A DNA stretch of 64,000 bases from Streptomyces sp. MA5143a (lineage in GTDB: Bacteria > Actinomycetota > Actinomycetes > Streptomycetales > Streptomycetaceae), in assembly GCF_900290235.1 (NCBI RefSeq), contig NZ_OLMK01000021.1, positions 62,001 through 126,000 on the forward strand, written 5' to 3'. Every line of letters begins with the position of its first letter. Position 1 is the first letter of the stretch. The position numbers were made by a program, and so were the translations under genes. The notes beneath the pieces are model-generated. The model made no database searches, was not told the DNA's origin, and saw nothing but the letters and a program-made list of their open reading frames with translations. Of this stretch, positions 1 through 8,176 are shown in pieces.

Positions 1-1
1 C

Positions 2-1033
2 GGTTGGGAGGAACTGGCGGACGGGGCGCTGGTGGCGAGCCAGCCGGTGGGGGCGCCGTCGTGGTACCCGTGCAACGACCGGCCGGCGGACAAGGCGTCG
101 TACCAGATCTCGATCACCACGCCGTCGGCGTACCAGGTGGTCGCGGGCGGGCGGCTGCTGACGCGGACGACGAAGGCGTCCACGACGACATGGGTGTACG
201 AGCAGTCGGCGCCGACGTCGAGCTATCTCGTCGGGCTGTCGATCGGGAAGTACCAGACGGTGCTGCTGGGCGATCCGGGGCCCGGCGGGGTGCCGCAGCA
301 CGGGCACATCCCTGCGCACATGCTCACCGAGTTCTCGCGGGACTTCGCGCGGCAGCCCGCCATGATGGAGCTGTTCGAGGAGCTTTTCGGGCCGTATCCG
401 TTCGGTGAGTACGCGGTGGTGGTCACCGAGGAGGAGCTCGATGTCCCGGTGGAGGCACAGGGGTTGTCGCTGTTCGGCGCCAACCATGTGGACGGGGCGC
501 GGGGTTCGGAGCGGCTGGTCGCGCACGAGCTGGCCCACCAGTGGTTCGGCAACAGCGTGTCCATCGCGGACTGGCGGCACATCTGGCTGAACGAGGGGTT
601 CGCCAAGTACGCGGAGTGGCTGTGGTCGGAGCGGTCCGGCGGGCGGACGGCGGGGCAGTTGGCGGCCGCCGCGCACCGGAAGCTGGCGGCGCTCCCGCAG
701 GACCTTCGGCTGGCGGATCCGGGCCGCAAGCTGATGTTCGACGACCGGCTCTACGAGCGTGGCGGACTGACCGTGCACGCCGTGCGCTGCGCCCTCGGTG
801 ACGCGGCGTTCTTCCGGATGCTGCGCGGCTGGGCGACGGTGCATCGTGGGGGTGCCGTGACGACGGCGTCGTTCACCGCGCACGCCGGGCGGTACTCGGA
901 CGGGCCGCTGGACGATCTGTTCGCGGCGTGGCTCCGCGACCCGGCGTTGCCGCCGCTGCCGCAGGCGTCGCCGACGGGTGGGACGGTGCCGGCGCGGCCG
1001 CCGTATCCGCCGACCAACGCGGGCCCCGCGTAG
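2..1033 (+). CDS. M1 family zinc metallopeptidase (aminopeptidase N-like), 5' end outside the window
   Basis: The reading frame is open from the first base, so the true start lies upstream and only the C-terminal 343 residues or so are seen. The zinc site HELAHQW is at visible residues 175-181, with the third ligand Glu198 in WLNEGFAKY, the HExxH-x18-E arrangement of M1 aminopeptidases. This family removes N-terminal residues from peptides. The downstream helical domain is short and ends in a Pro-rich tail, as in the compact secreted or cell-associated M1 enzymes of actinomycetes rather than the 850-residue PepN. Whether it is exported cannot be judged without the missing N-terminus. Confidence 0.9.
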   Translation, partial: GWEELADGALVASQPVGAPSWYPCNDRPADKASYQISITTPSAYQVVAGGRLLTRTTKASTTTWVYEQSAPTSSYLVGLSIGKYQTVLLGDPGPGGVPQHGHIPAHMLTEFSRDFARQPAMMELFEELFGPYPFGEYAVVVTEEELDVPVEAQGLSLFGANHVDGARGSERLVAHELAHQWFGNSVSIADWRHIWLNEGFAKYAEWLWSERSGGRTAGQLAAAAHRKLAALPQDLRLADPGRKLMFDDRLYERGGLTVHAVRCALGDAAFFRMLRGWATVHRGGAVTTASFTAHAGRYSDGPLDDLFAAWLRDPALPPLPQASPTGGTVPARPPYPPTNAGPA

Positions 1034-1114
1034 AGGGCCCCGCACAAGGGGGCTTTGCATCATGGGGCTCCGTAGGGGGCTCCGCACAAGGGCGGGTGCC
1101 CGGGGGCGGGCAGA

Positions 1115-1585
1115 ATGGCGGTCATGTCGTCGCGTCGTAGCCCCAAGGGCCGTTCGAAGCCCTCGTCCCGGTCCGCCGTCAGGTCCTCGGCTCCCGGCGG
1201 GGTGCCGTCGAGGGCGGCCGGCCCGTGCCCGTGCGGTCTTCCGGGCACGTACGCGGACTGCTGCGGCCGTTTCCACGCCGGACCGGCCGGGGCCCCGACC
1301 GCCGAGGCCCTGATGCGGTCCCGGTACAGCGCGTTCGTCGTCGAGGACGAGGCGTACCTCCTGCGGACCTGGCATCCGCGCACGCGCCCGGCGCACGTCG
1401 ACTTCGACCCGGGCATGCGCTGGACCGGCCTGGAGATCCTCGGCACGAGCGAGGGTTCGGCCTTCCACACCACCGGCACGGTCACCTTCCGCGCCTCGTT
1501 CCGCGGCGGCACCCTGCACGAACGCAGCCGGTTCGAGCGGCTGGACGGGGCGTGGGTGTATGTGGACGGGGAGTTCGTGGACTGA
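1115..1585 (+). CDS. YchJ-like protein with SEC-C type zinc motif (UPF0225)
   Basis: This 156-residue protein carries a Cys-rich motif, Cys38-Pro-Cys40 and Cys49-Cys50, typical of SEC-C zinc-binding motifs. It is followed by the segment TAEALMRSRYSAFVVEDEAYLLRTWHP, here split as TAEALMRSRYSAF and VVEDEAYLLRTWHP, that marks the YchJ/UPF0225 family and its NTF2-like fold. The biochemical role of the family is not established. An ATG at 1124 (MSSRRS) is an alternative start; 1115 was kept because GGGGGCGGG lies just upstream. The N-terminal 35 residues are Ser/Arg-rich and probably disordered. Confidence 0.85.
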   Translation: MAVMSSRRSPKGRSKPSSRSAVRSSAPGGVPSRAAGPCPCGLPGTYADCCGRFHAGPAGAPTAEALMRSRYSAFVVEDEAYLLRTWHPRTRPAHVDFDPGMRWTGLEILGTSEGSAFHTTGTVTFRASFRGGTLHERSRFERLDGAWVYVDGEFVD

Positions 1586-1619
1586 CGGCCACCGTCAGGA
1601 GTCCCGGGGCCTGCGTCGG

Positions 1620-2345
1620 TCAACCGGTGGTCGCGGGGCGGCCGTTGGGGGCCAGTATGTCTAGTTCCTTCAGGGCGCCCTCGGTGATCTCGCGGGTGAG
1701 GTGTTCGGCGCGGGGGGCGTCGCCCTCGCGGATGGCCTCGGCGACCTGCACGTGGAGCGTGACGGCGGCGGGGTCGGGGTCGTCGAACATGACCTCGTGG
1801 TGGGTGCGGCCGGCGAGGACCTCCTCGACGACGTCACCGAGGCGGGCGAACATCTCGTTACCGGAAGCAGTGAGGATCAGCCGGTGGAAGGCGACGTCGT
1901 GGAGGAGGTAGCCCTCCAGTTTGTGGCCGCGTGAGTGGGCGACCATGCCGATCGCGCACTCGGTGATCGCGGCGCACTGCTCGGCGGTGGCGTGGGTCGC
2001 GGCCAGGGCCGCGGCGACCGGTTCGACGGCCGACCGCAGGACGGTCAGCGAACGCAGCTGGCGGGCGCGGTCGGCGCCCGCGAGACGCCAGCGGATGACC
2101 TGCGGGTCGTAGACGTTCCAGGCGGCGGCCGGGCGGACGATCACTCCCACCCGGCGGCGGGACTCGACCAGGTGCATCGACTCCAGCACCCGCACCGCCT
2201 CCCGCATCACGGAGCGCGACACCTCGAACCGATGGGCGAGTTCATCGGTGCGCAGGACGCTGCCCGGCGGGTACTCCCCCGCCGTGATCGCCGGGCCGAG
2301 CGTGTCCAGTACTCGGCCGTGCAGCCCCCGGCCCGGTGTGGTCAT
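1620..2345 (-). CDS. gntR: GntR-family (FadR/FCD subfamily) regulator, likely gluconate repressor
   Basis: The 241-residue product has an N-terminal winged helix-turn-helix (about residues 10-75, containing HRFEVSRSVMREAVRVLESM) followed by an all-helical FCD effector domain. FCD regulators usually bind small carboxylic acids. It is divergent from gluconokinase (2488) and gluconate permease (3089), so it is inferred to repress them and to be relieved by gluconate or its phosphate. The open frame extends upstream through the intergenic region, but the ATG at 2345 (MTTPGRGLHG) starts a normal FCD protein and leaves a sensible promoter space. The symbol rests on context and motif. Confidence 0.88.
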   Translation of the reverse strand: MTTPGRGLHGRVLDTLGPAITAGEYPPGSVLRTDELAHRFEVSRSVMREAVRVLESMHLVESRRRVGVIVRPAAAWNVYDPQVIRWRLAGADRARQLRSLTVLRSAVEPVAAALAATHATAEQCAAITECAIGMVAHSRGHKLEGYLLHDVAFHRLILTASGNEMFARLGDVVEEVLAGRTHHEVMFDDPDPAAVTLHVQVAEAIREGDAPRAEHLTREITEGALKELDILAPNGRPATTG

Positions 2346-2410
2346 GGGGTCAGGGTACGAGGCGAGGGAGGTCCGGAAAAAGTCAGGTTTATTTGCGACT
2401 AGGGCTTGAA

Positions 2411-2424
2411 TTAGTCCTACGTAA
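2411..2424. promoter_or_regulatory. candidate GntR/FadR-type operator between gntR and gntK
   Basis: TTAGTCCTACGTAA contains the core GT-N3-AC (2414-2420) flanked by TTA and TAA. FadR-subfamily operators follow TnGTn3ACnA. It lies in the 142-bp divergent spacer, which is clearly AT-richer than its surroundings. The symmetry is imperfect, so this is a candidate only. Confidence 0.35.
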
Positions 2425-2487
2425 TGGGCTTCAGTATGCGTCGACGTCGACTGACGTTCAGATGTAGACGAGGACAGCGAGGTAGCG

Positions 2488-3006
2488 ATGCGTACCCCTC
2501 CCGTCGTCGTGGTGATGGGCGTGGCGGGGACCGGCAAGACGACGATCGGCCCCCTGCTCGCGACCCGGCTCGGCGTTCCGTACGCCGAGGGCGACGACTT
2601 CCACCCCGAGGCCAACATCGCGAAGATGTCGGCCGGGACACCGCTGGACGACGCGGACCGATGGCCGTGGCTGGACGCCGTCGGCGCCTGGGCGCGCGGC
2701 CGGGCCGGGCTCGGCGGGGTGGTCGGCTGCTCGGCGCTGAAGCGCGCCTACCGGGACCGGCTGCGGTCCGCCGCGCCCGGTCTGGTGTTCGTGCACCTCG
2801 CGGGTGACCGGGCGCTGATCGAGGACCGTATGGCGCACCGGCAGGGGCACTTCATGCCGACCGCGCTGCTCGACTCGCAGTTCGCCACGCTGCAACCGCT
2901 GGGGGCGGACGAGGCGGGAGTCGAGGTCGACGTCTCGGGCGACCCCGAGGAGATCACCGAACGGGCGGTCGCCGCGCTGCGAGCGCGGCTCGATCCGGCG
3001 TCGTGA
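2488..3006 (+). CDS. gntK: gluconokinase
   Basis: The 172-residue protein belongs to the shikimate-kinase-like GntK family, which phosphorylates D-gluconate to 6-phosphogluconate with ATP in the cytoplasm. The P-loop GVAGTGKT is at residues 11-18, followed by the family signature GDDFHPEANIAKMSAGTPLDDADRWPW (split: GDDFHPEANIAKMSAG and TPLDDADRWPW). Length is normal for the small thermoresistant-type gluconokinases. A GAGG ribosome site precedes the ATG. The gene is followed at 82 bp by the permease and is divergent from gntR, forming the gluconate utilisation locus. Confidence 0.95.
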   Translation: MRTPPVVVVMGVAGTGKTTIGPLLATRLGVPYAEGDDFHPEANIAKMSAGTPLDDADRWPWLDAVGAWARGRAGLGGVVGCSALKRAYRDRLRSAAPGLVFVHLAGDRALIEDRMAHRQGHFMPTALLDSQFATLQPLGADEAGVEVDVSGDPEEITERAVAALRARLDPAS

Positions 3007-3088
3007 CCGACCCGTCTCCCCGGCCCCACTTCCCCTCCCCCCTCCGCTTCCGTCTCCCCTTCCCTCCCCCTCCCTTCAAGGAATCACC

Positions 3089-4486
3089 GTGACCGGACTC
3101 AGCGTCGAGATGCTGGCAGCGGACCCCGTCGAGCCGATCACCTCGGCGGGCCACGCGCAGCTGGGCATAGCCGTCCTGGCGGGCATCGCCGTCATCGTGC
3201 TGCTCATCACCAGGTTCAAGGTGCATGCCTTCCTGGCCCTGACCATCGGTTCGCTGGCGCTCGGCGCGTTCGCCGGGGCACCGCTGGACAAGGCGATCGT
3301 CAGCTTCACCACCGGGCTCGGGACGACCGTGGCCGGGGTGGGTGTGCTCATCGCGCTGGGCGCGATCCTCGGCAAGCTGCTCGCCGACTCCGGCGGCGCC
3401 GACCAGATCGTCGACACGATCCTCGCGAAGGCCGGCGGGCGGGCGATGCCGTGGGCGATGGTGCTGATCGCCTCGGTGATCGGACTGCCGCTGTTCTTCG
3501 AGGTCGGGATCGTGCTGCTCATCCCGGTGGTCCTGATGGTCGCCAAGCGCGGCGGCTACTCGCTGATGCGGATTGGTGTCCCCGCCCTCGCGGGCCTGTC
3601 CGTCATGCACGGGCTGATCCCGCCGCACCCCGGGCCGCTGGTCGCGATCGACGCGGTCGAGGCCGACCTGGGGGTCACGCTGGCACTGGGTCTGCTCGTC
3701 GCCGTACCGACCGTGATCATCGCCGGGCCGCTGTTCTCGAAGTACGCGGCGCGCTGGGTGGACGTCCCGGTGCCCGAGCGCATGATCCCCGCGCGGGCGT
3801 CGGAGGAGCTGGAGAAGCGGCCCGGGTTCGGGGCGACCATCGCGACCATGCTGCTGCCCGTCGTCCTCATGCTCGCCAAGGCGCTGGTGGACATCGTGGT
3901 CGACGACCCCGGGCAGATGGTGCAGCGGGTCTTCGACGTCGTCGGCTCGCCGCTGATCGCGCTGCTCACGTCGGTGATCGTCGGCATGTTCACGCTGGGG
4001 CGGGCGGCCGGGTTCACCAAGGAGCGGCTGTCGTCGACGGTGGAGACGTCCCTCGCGCCGATCGCGGGCATCCTGCTGATCGTCGGGGCCGGCGGTGGCT
4101 TCAAGCAGACACTGATCGACTCCGGGGTCGGGCGGATGATCCTGGAGATCTCCGAGGACTGGTCCATCCCCGCGCTCGTCCTGGCCTGGCTCATCGCGGT
4201 GTGCATCCGGCTCGCGACGGGCTCGGCGACCGTCGCGACCATCTCCGCGGCCGGGCTCGTGGCGCCGCTGGCCGCCGACATGTCGACGACCCACGCGGCG
4301 CTGCTCGTCCTCGCCATCGGCGCCGGCTCCCTGTTCTTCAGCCATGTCAACGACGCCGGCTTCTGGATGGTCAAGGAGTACTTCGGCATGACCGTGGGCC
4401 AGACCATCAAGAGCTGGTCGGTCATGGAGACGATCATCTCGGTGGTGGCGGGGGCGCTCGTGCTGCTGCTGTCGCTGGTGATCTAG
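3089..4486 (+). CDS. gntP: gluconate:H+ symporter, GntP family
   Basis: This 465-residue, very hydrophobic protein with roughly 12-14 membrane segments fits the Gnt family of gluconate permeases. Diagnostic stretches are GLSVMHGLIPPHPGPL near the middle and ATGSATVATISAAGLVAP near the C-terminus, both conserved in GntP/GntT. It would import gluconate for gntK. The start is GTG at 3089, preceded by AAGGAATCACC. The 5' spacer from gntK is a C/T-rich stretch without an obvious promoter, so co-transcription is likely. Confidence 0.93.
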   Translation: MTGLSVEMLAADPVEPITSAGHAQLGIAVLAGIAVIVLLITRFKVHAFLALTIGSLALGAFAGAPLDKAIVSFTTGLGTTVAGVGVLIALGAILGKLLADSGGADQIVDTILAKAGGRAMPWAMVLIASVIGLPLFFEVGIVLLIPVVLMVAKRGGYSLMRIGVPALAGLSVMHGLIPPHPGPLVAIDAVEADLGVTLALGLLVAVPTVIIAGPLFSKYAARWVDVPVPERMIPARASEELEKRPGFGATIATMLLPVVLMLAKALVDIVVDDPGQMVQRVFDVVGSPLIALLTSVIVGMFTLGRAAGFTKERLSSTVETSLAPIAGILLIVGAGGGFKQTLIDSGVGRMILEISEDWSIPALVLAWLIAVCIRLATGSATVATISAAGLVAPLAADMSTTHAALLVLAIGAGSLFFSHVNDAGFWMVKEYFGMTVGQTIKSWSVMETIISVVAGALVLLLSLVI

Positions 4487-4540
4487 CGGTGTCCAGGACG
4501 CCGGTCCAGCGCGAGGGGTGTCCGGCTGCGGGCCGGGGCC

Positions 4541-4620
4541 CATCGCGCGGGCCGGGCCTCCCTCGCGCGGGTCGGGCCTCCCTCGCGCGGGCCGGGCGGC
4601 CCTCCCGCCGGTCGGGGCCC
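4541..4620. repeat. four tandem 20-bp GC-rich units after gntP
   Basis: Four imperfect 20-bp copies stand end to end at 4541, 4561, 4581 and 4601. The second reads CCTCGCGCGGGTCGGGCCTC. The array lies between the gntP stop and the convergent cytochrome b gene and can fold into strong GC stems, so it may act in transcription termination for both strands. Confidence 0.6.
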
Positions 4621-4638
4621 GCTACCGGTGCCGGCTCG

Positions 4639-5298
4639 CTACGGCCGCCACAAGGGGTGCTCCCGGTCCGCCCACTCCTTCGACACCAGGCCCGTGCGCA
4701 GGCCCCGGCGGGCCTCCGGGTCGCCGAGCGCCATGCCGATGTGGCCGGCCAGGACGATCCCGATCGTGAGGGCCAGCCAGTCGTGGACGAACGTCGCGCT
4801 GGTGCGCCACGCCAGTGGGGTGAGGTGGGTGAACCACATGATCAGACCGGTGGCGAGCATGACGAGCGTGGCGCCGGCGATCCACGCGGCGTAGACCTTC
4901 TGGCCGGCGTTGAACTTGGCGGCGGGCCGCGGGCCCGGCGTACGGCGGCGGGCGGCGCGCAGCCAGACCCGGTCGTGCGGCCCCCAGCGGTTCAGCCGGC
5001 CCACGTCGGCGCGGAACGCGCGGGAGGCCAGGCCCGCGAGGACCGGGAGGGGCAGGAGCAGGCCCGACCACTGGTGCACGGTCACCACCAGGGCCCGCCG
5101 TCCGACCAGTTCGGCGAGGGCGGGCAGGTAGAGACAGGCCGACGTCACGACGCAGACCCCCATCAGGGCGGCCGTGGTGCGGTGGATCCAGCGTTCGGCG
5201 GGGGTGAAGCGCCGGACGCGGTCGGGCGCATCGGCCCCCGACCCGCTCCCAGCCCCGGCCCCGGCCCCGGCGAGCGGTGTGTCAAGTCGTCGGTTCAT
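4639..5298 (-). CDS. membrane cytochrome b (b561/YedZ-like partner of the Mo oxidoreductase)
   Basis: The 219-residue protein has four predicted membrane helices and candidate haem ligands His39 (RWIHRT), His75 (VHQWSG), His172 (FVHDWLA) and His186 (GHIGMA), the layout of prokaryotic cytochrome b561-type subunits. Its ATG at 5298 overlaps the stop of the upstream molybdopterin gene by 17 bp, so the two are translationally coupled. It probably passes electrons between the quinone pool and the exported Mo enzyme, by analogy to MsrQ/YedZ. It has a Gly/Ala-rich N-terminus (about residues 10-22). The exact subfamily is not certain. Confidence 0.8.
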   Translation of the reverse strand: MNRRLDTPLAGAGAGAGSGSGADAPDRVRRFTPAERWIHRTTAALMGVCVVTSACLYLPALAELVGRRALVVTVHQWSGLLLPLPVLAGLASRAFRADVGRLNRWGPHDRVWLRAARRRTPGPRPAAKFNAGQKVYAAWIAGATLVMLATGLIMWFTHLTPLAWRTSATFVHDWLALTIGIVLAGHIGMALGDPEARRGLRTGLVSKEWADREHPLWRP

Positions 5299-6103
5299 CG
5301 TCCCGCCCGTTCGACCGGCCCACCCAGGCGTCGATGTCGTAGCCGCGCTTCTCCCAGTAGCCCGGCTCGACCTCCTCCGTGACCTCGATGCCGGAGAGCC
5401 ACTTGGCCGACTTGTAGAAGTACATGGGAGCGACATAGAGGCGTACGGGGCCACCGTGGTTGTGGCTGATGTCCTTGTCCTGCATGCGCAGCGCCACCAG
5501 GACATCCGCGCGGCGGGCCTGCTTCAGGGTGAGGCTCTCGCTGTACGCCCCGTCGAAGCAGGTGAACCGGACCGCGCCGGCCGAGGACCGCACCCCGGCC
5601 GTGTCCAGCAGTTCGGAGAGCCGTACGCCCTCGAACGGGGTGTCCGGGACCCGCCAGCCGGTCACGCACTGGACGTCCTTCACCATCCGGGTCTGGGGCA
5701 GGGCCCGCAGATCGTCGAGGGTGTAGGAGGCGGGCCGGTCGACCAGGCCGCCGACGGTGAGGCGGTAGTTCCCCGCGTTCTTGCGGGGGACGGACGCGGT
5801 CACCGAGTAGTAGCGGAAGCCTCCGCCGTTGGGGAGCAGACCGGTCAGGCCCGTGGGGTCCTTCTGGGCCGCCTCGCCGAGGAACCCCTCAAGGCCGCGC
5901 TGGAGGACGGGCGCGGAGACCACGCCCAGGGCGCCGAGGCCGAGGGTGCCGAGGAAGATGCGGCGGCCGATGGGCTTGCCCCGCTCGGGGTCCTGGCCGT
6001 GCTCCACGTCCCGGCCGTGGTCCAGCTCACGGCCGTCGTGGCGCTCGCGCTCTTCGGAGTGCTCCGTCGGCGCTTCCCGCGCCTCGGGATGTTCAGGGTT
6101 CAC
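5282..6103 (-). CDS. sulfite-oxidase-family molybdopterin oxidoreductase, Tat-exported
   Basis: The 273-residue protein carries the Mo-cofactor domain of the sulfite oxidase/YedY (MsrP) family. The Mo-ligating cysteine is Cys146 in VKDVQCVTGW, followed by FEGVRLSELL. Known members reduce protein methionine sulfoxide or oxidise sulfite; the substrate here is not known. A twin-arginine-like motif GRRIFLG is at residues 46-52, before a hydrophobic stretch. The preceding 45 residues are unusually long and charged (His, Glu, Arg, Asp). It is followed by the overlapping cytochrome b gene, so the pair resembles MsrPQ in organisation. Confidence 0.85.
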   Translation of the reverse strand: MNPEHPEAREAPTEHSEERERHDGRELDHGRDVEHGQDPERGKPIGRRIFLGTLGLGALGVVSAPVLQRGLEGFLGEAAQKDPTGLTGLLPNGGGFRYYSVTASVPRKNAGNYRLTVGGLVDRPASYTLDDLRALPQTRMVKDVQCVTGWRVPDTPFEGVRLSELLDTAGVRSSAGAVRFTCFDGAYSESLTLKQARRADVLVALRMQDKDISHNHGGPVRLYVAPMYFYKSAKWLSGIEVTEEVEPGYWEKRGYDIDAWVGRSNGRDDEPTT

Positions 6104-6217
6104 ACACCGATTCGACCACTCACCGCCCCTGAGATGCCAGGGACGGCGGGGGTCCGTCAGAAATCCGTCACATCCACCGAGGAATCAGGCCGTCACGTCC
6201 GTCGGCGAAAGCAGGGA

Positions 6218-7873
6218 TCAGGCCGTCGCCTTCGCCGCCGCGCGGCCCGCGGTGCGGCCCGAGAACAGGCAGCCGCCGAGGAACGTACCCTCCAGGGAAC
6301 GGTAGCCGTGGACACCGCCGCCGCCGAAGCCGGCGGCCTCGCCCGCCGCGTACACGCCCCCCAGCGGGTCGCCGCCCTCGGTGAGGACACGGGACGACAG
6401 GTCCGTCTCCAGGCCGCCGAGCGTCTTGCGGGTGAGGATGTTGAGGCGGACGGCGATCAGGGGGCCCGCCTTGGGGTCGAGGATGCGGTGCGGGGCCGCG
6501 GTGCGGATCAGCTTGTCGCCGAGGTAGTTGCGGGCGCCGCGGATCGCCATGACCTGGAGGTCCTTGGTGAACGGGTTGGCGATCTCCCGGTCGCGGGCCA
6601 CGATCTCGCGCCGCAGCTCCGCCTCGTCGATGAGGGGGTCCTTGGTGAGCGCGTTCATGCCGCGGACCAGGGAGCCGAGGTCCTTCTCCACCACGAAGTC
6701 GACGCCGTGGTCCATGAACGCCTTGACCGGGCCGGGGACGTCCGCGCGGGCCCGGACGAAGACGTCCTTGATGGACTTGCCGGTGAGGTCGGGGTTCTGC
6801 TCGGAGCCGGAGAGCGCGAACTCCTTGCCGATGATCTTCTGGTCGAGCACGAACCAGGTGTAGTCGTAGCCGGTCCTCATGATGTGCTCGAGCGTGCCGA
6901 GGGTGTCGAAGCCGGGGAAGAGCGGGACGGGCAGGCGCTTGCCGCGGGCGTCCAGCCACAGCGAGGACGGGCCGGGCAGGACGCGGATGCCGTGGTTGTC
7001 CCAGATGGGGTTCCAGTTCTGGATGCCCTCGGTGTAGTGCCACATGCGGTCGCGGTTGATGAGGCGGGCGCCCGTCTCCTCGGCGATGGCCAGCATCCGG
7101 CCGTCGACGTGCGCGGGCACACCGGAGATCATCTTCTCCGGGGGGTTGCCGAGGCGCTCCGGCCAGTTGGCGCGGACGAGGTCGTGGTTGCCGCCGATGC
7201 CGCCGGAGGTGACGATCACCGCCTGGGCCTTGAACTCGAAGGCGCCGGTGACGGTGCGGGTGCTGGGCTGCCCGCGTTCGATCGTCGACGGTTCGAGGAT
7301 CTCGCCGGTGACGGTGTCCACGGCGCCCGCGCTGCGCGCGAGCCCGGTGACCCGGTGCCGGAACTTCAGCTGGACCAGGCCCCGGGCGACGCCCTCCCGG
7401 ACCCGCCGCTCGAAGGGCTCCACGAGGCCGGGGCCGGTGCCCCAGGTGATGTGGAAGCGGGGCACGGAGTTGCCGTGCCCGTTGGCGTCGTAGCCGCCGC
7501 GCTCGGCCCAGCCGACCACGGGGAAGAAGCGGACGCCCTGCCCGTGCAGCCAGGAGCGCTTCTCACCGGCCGCGAAGTCGACGTACGCCTCGGCCCACCT
7601 GCGCGGCCAGTGGTCCTCCTCGCGGTCGAAGCCGGCCGTGCCCATCCAGTCCTGGAGGGCGAGCGCGTGGCTGTCCTTGATCCGCAGCCGGCGCTGCTCG
7701 GGCGAGTCGACGAAGAAGAGACCGCCGAAGGACCAGTGCGCCTGCCCGCCGATCGACTGCTCCGGCTCCTGGTCGAGGAGGATCACCTTGCGACCCGCGT
7801 CGACGAGCTCCGCGGTCGCCGCGAGCCCGGCGAGGCCCGCCCCGATCACGATCACATCTGCGTCGTACGACAT
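6218..7873 (-). CDS. FAD-binding dehydrogenase (KstD/fumarate-reductase flavoprotein superfamily)
   Basis: The 551-residue protein begins with a Rossmann FAD motif, Gly11-x-Gly13-x-x-Gly16 (GAGLAG), then LLDQEPEQSIGGQAHWS, and ends with the family C-terminal motif GGGGVHGYRSLEGTFLGG. The superfamily covers 3-ketosteroid dehydrogenases, fumarate reductases and uncharacterised FAD dehydrogenases; this one matches the last group in length. The substrate is unknown. It is divergent from the DMT transporter and lies 114 bp upstream of the Mo oxidoreductase on the opposite side, with no sign of operon coupling. Confidence 0.85.
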   Translation of the reverse strand: MSYDADVIVIGAGLAGLAATAELVDAGRKVILLDQEPEQSIGGQAHWSFGGLFFVDSPEQRRLRIKDSHALALQDWMGTAGFDREEDHWPRRWAEAYVDFAAGEKRSWLHGQGVRFFPVVGWAERGGYDANGHGNSVPRFHITWGTGPGLVEPFERRVREGVARGLVQLKFRHRVTGLARSAGAVDTVTGEILEPSTIERGQPSTRTVTGAFEFKAQAVIVTSGGIGGNHDLVRANWPERLGNPPEKMISGVPAHVDGRMLAIAEETGARLINRDRMWHYTEGIQNWNPIWDNHGIRVLPGPSSLWLDARGKRLPVPLFPGFDTLGTLEHIMRTGYDYTWFVLDQKIIGKEFALSGSEQNPDLTGKSIKDVFVRARADVPGPVKAFMDHGVDFVVEKDLGSLVRGMNALTKDPLIDEAELRREIVARDREIANPFTKDLQVMAIRGARNYLGDKLIRTAAPHRILDPKAGPLIAVRLNILTRKTLGGLETDLSSRVLTEGGDPLGGVYAAGEAAGFGGGGVHGYRSLEGTFLGGCLFSGRTAGRAAAKATA

Positions 7874-8176
7874 GGAGGACGTCCTCTCGGGAACGGGCGC
7901 GGTCGAGCGGGGGCGGGCGTGGCGGGCCAGGCGCCGCCCGGCGCTTTGTTACTGGCTGGTCAGCAGCTGTGGATCAGATCCTTCGGTAGAACACGCGACT
8001 AAGTCAACTGTCCGGATGTGTCGCTGCTTACGGACAGCCCACGGGGTGGCGGCTAGAGTCGTATCAATACGTATCGGGCCACCCGTCGAGGCATAAATCG
8101 CCCTCGCGCGGGAATCCGAGCGGCACGTCCCGTGGGACGGCCGCAGCGGCCCGTCCGACGACCCGAGGTACCCCGC
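7874..8176. promoter_or_regulatory. 303-bp divergent promoter region
   Basis: No gene is seen here. The spacer serves the FAD dehydrogenase (left) and the DMT transporter (right). It holds an inverted repeat CTGTCCG (8008-8014) / CGGACAG (8031-8037) and a shorter palindrome CGTATCAATACG (8060-8071) next to a TAGAGT sequence that could be a -10 element for the rightward gene. Confidence 0.5.

Noticed and set aside
5174..8002. A 942-codon open frame on the plus strand across the Mo oxidoreductase and FAD dehydrogenase genes
   Set aside because: It is an antisense shadow caused by high GC; the minus-strand genes have full motif sets and this frame has low-complexity, motif-free content.
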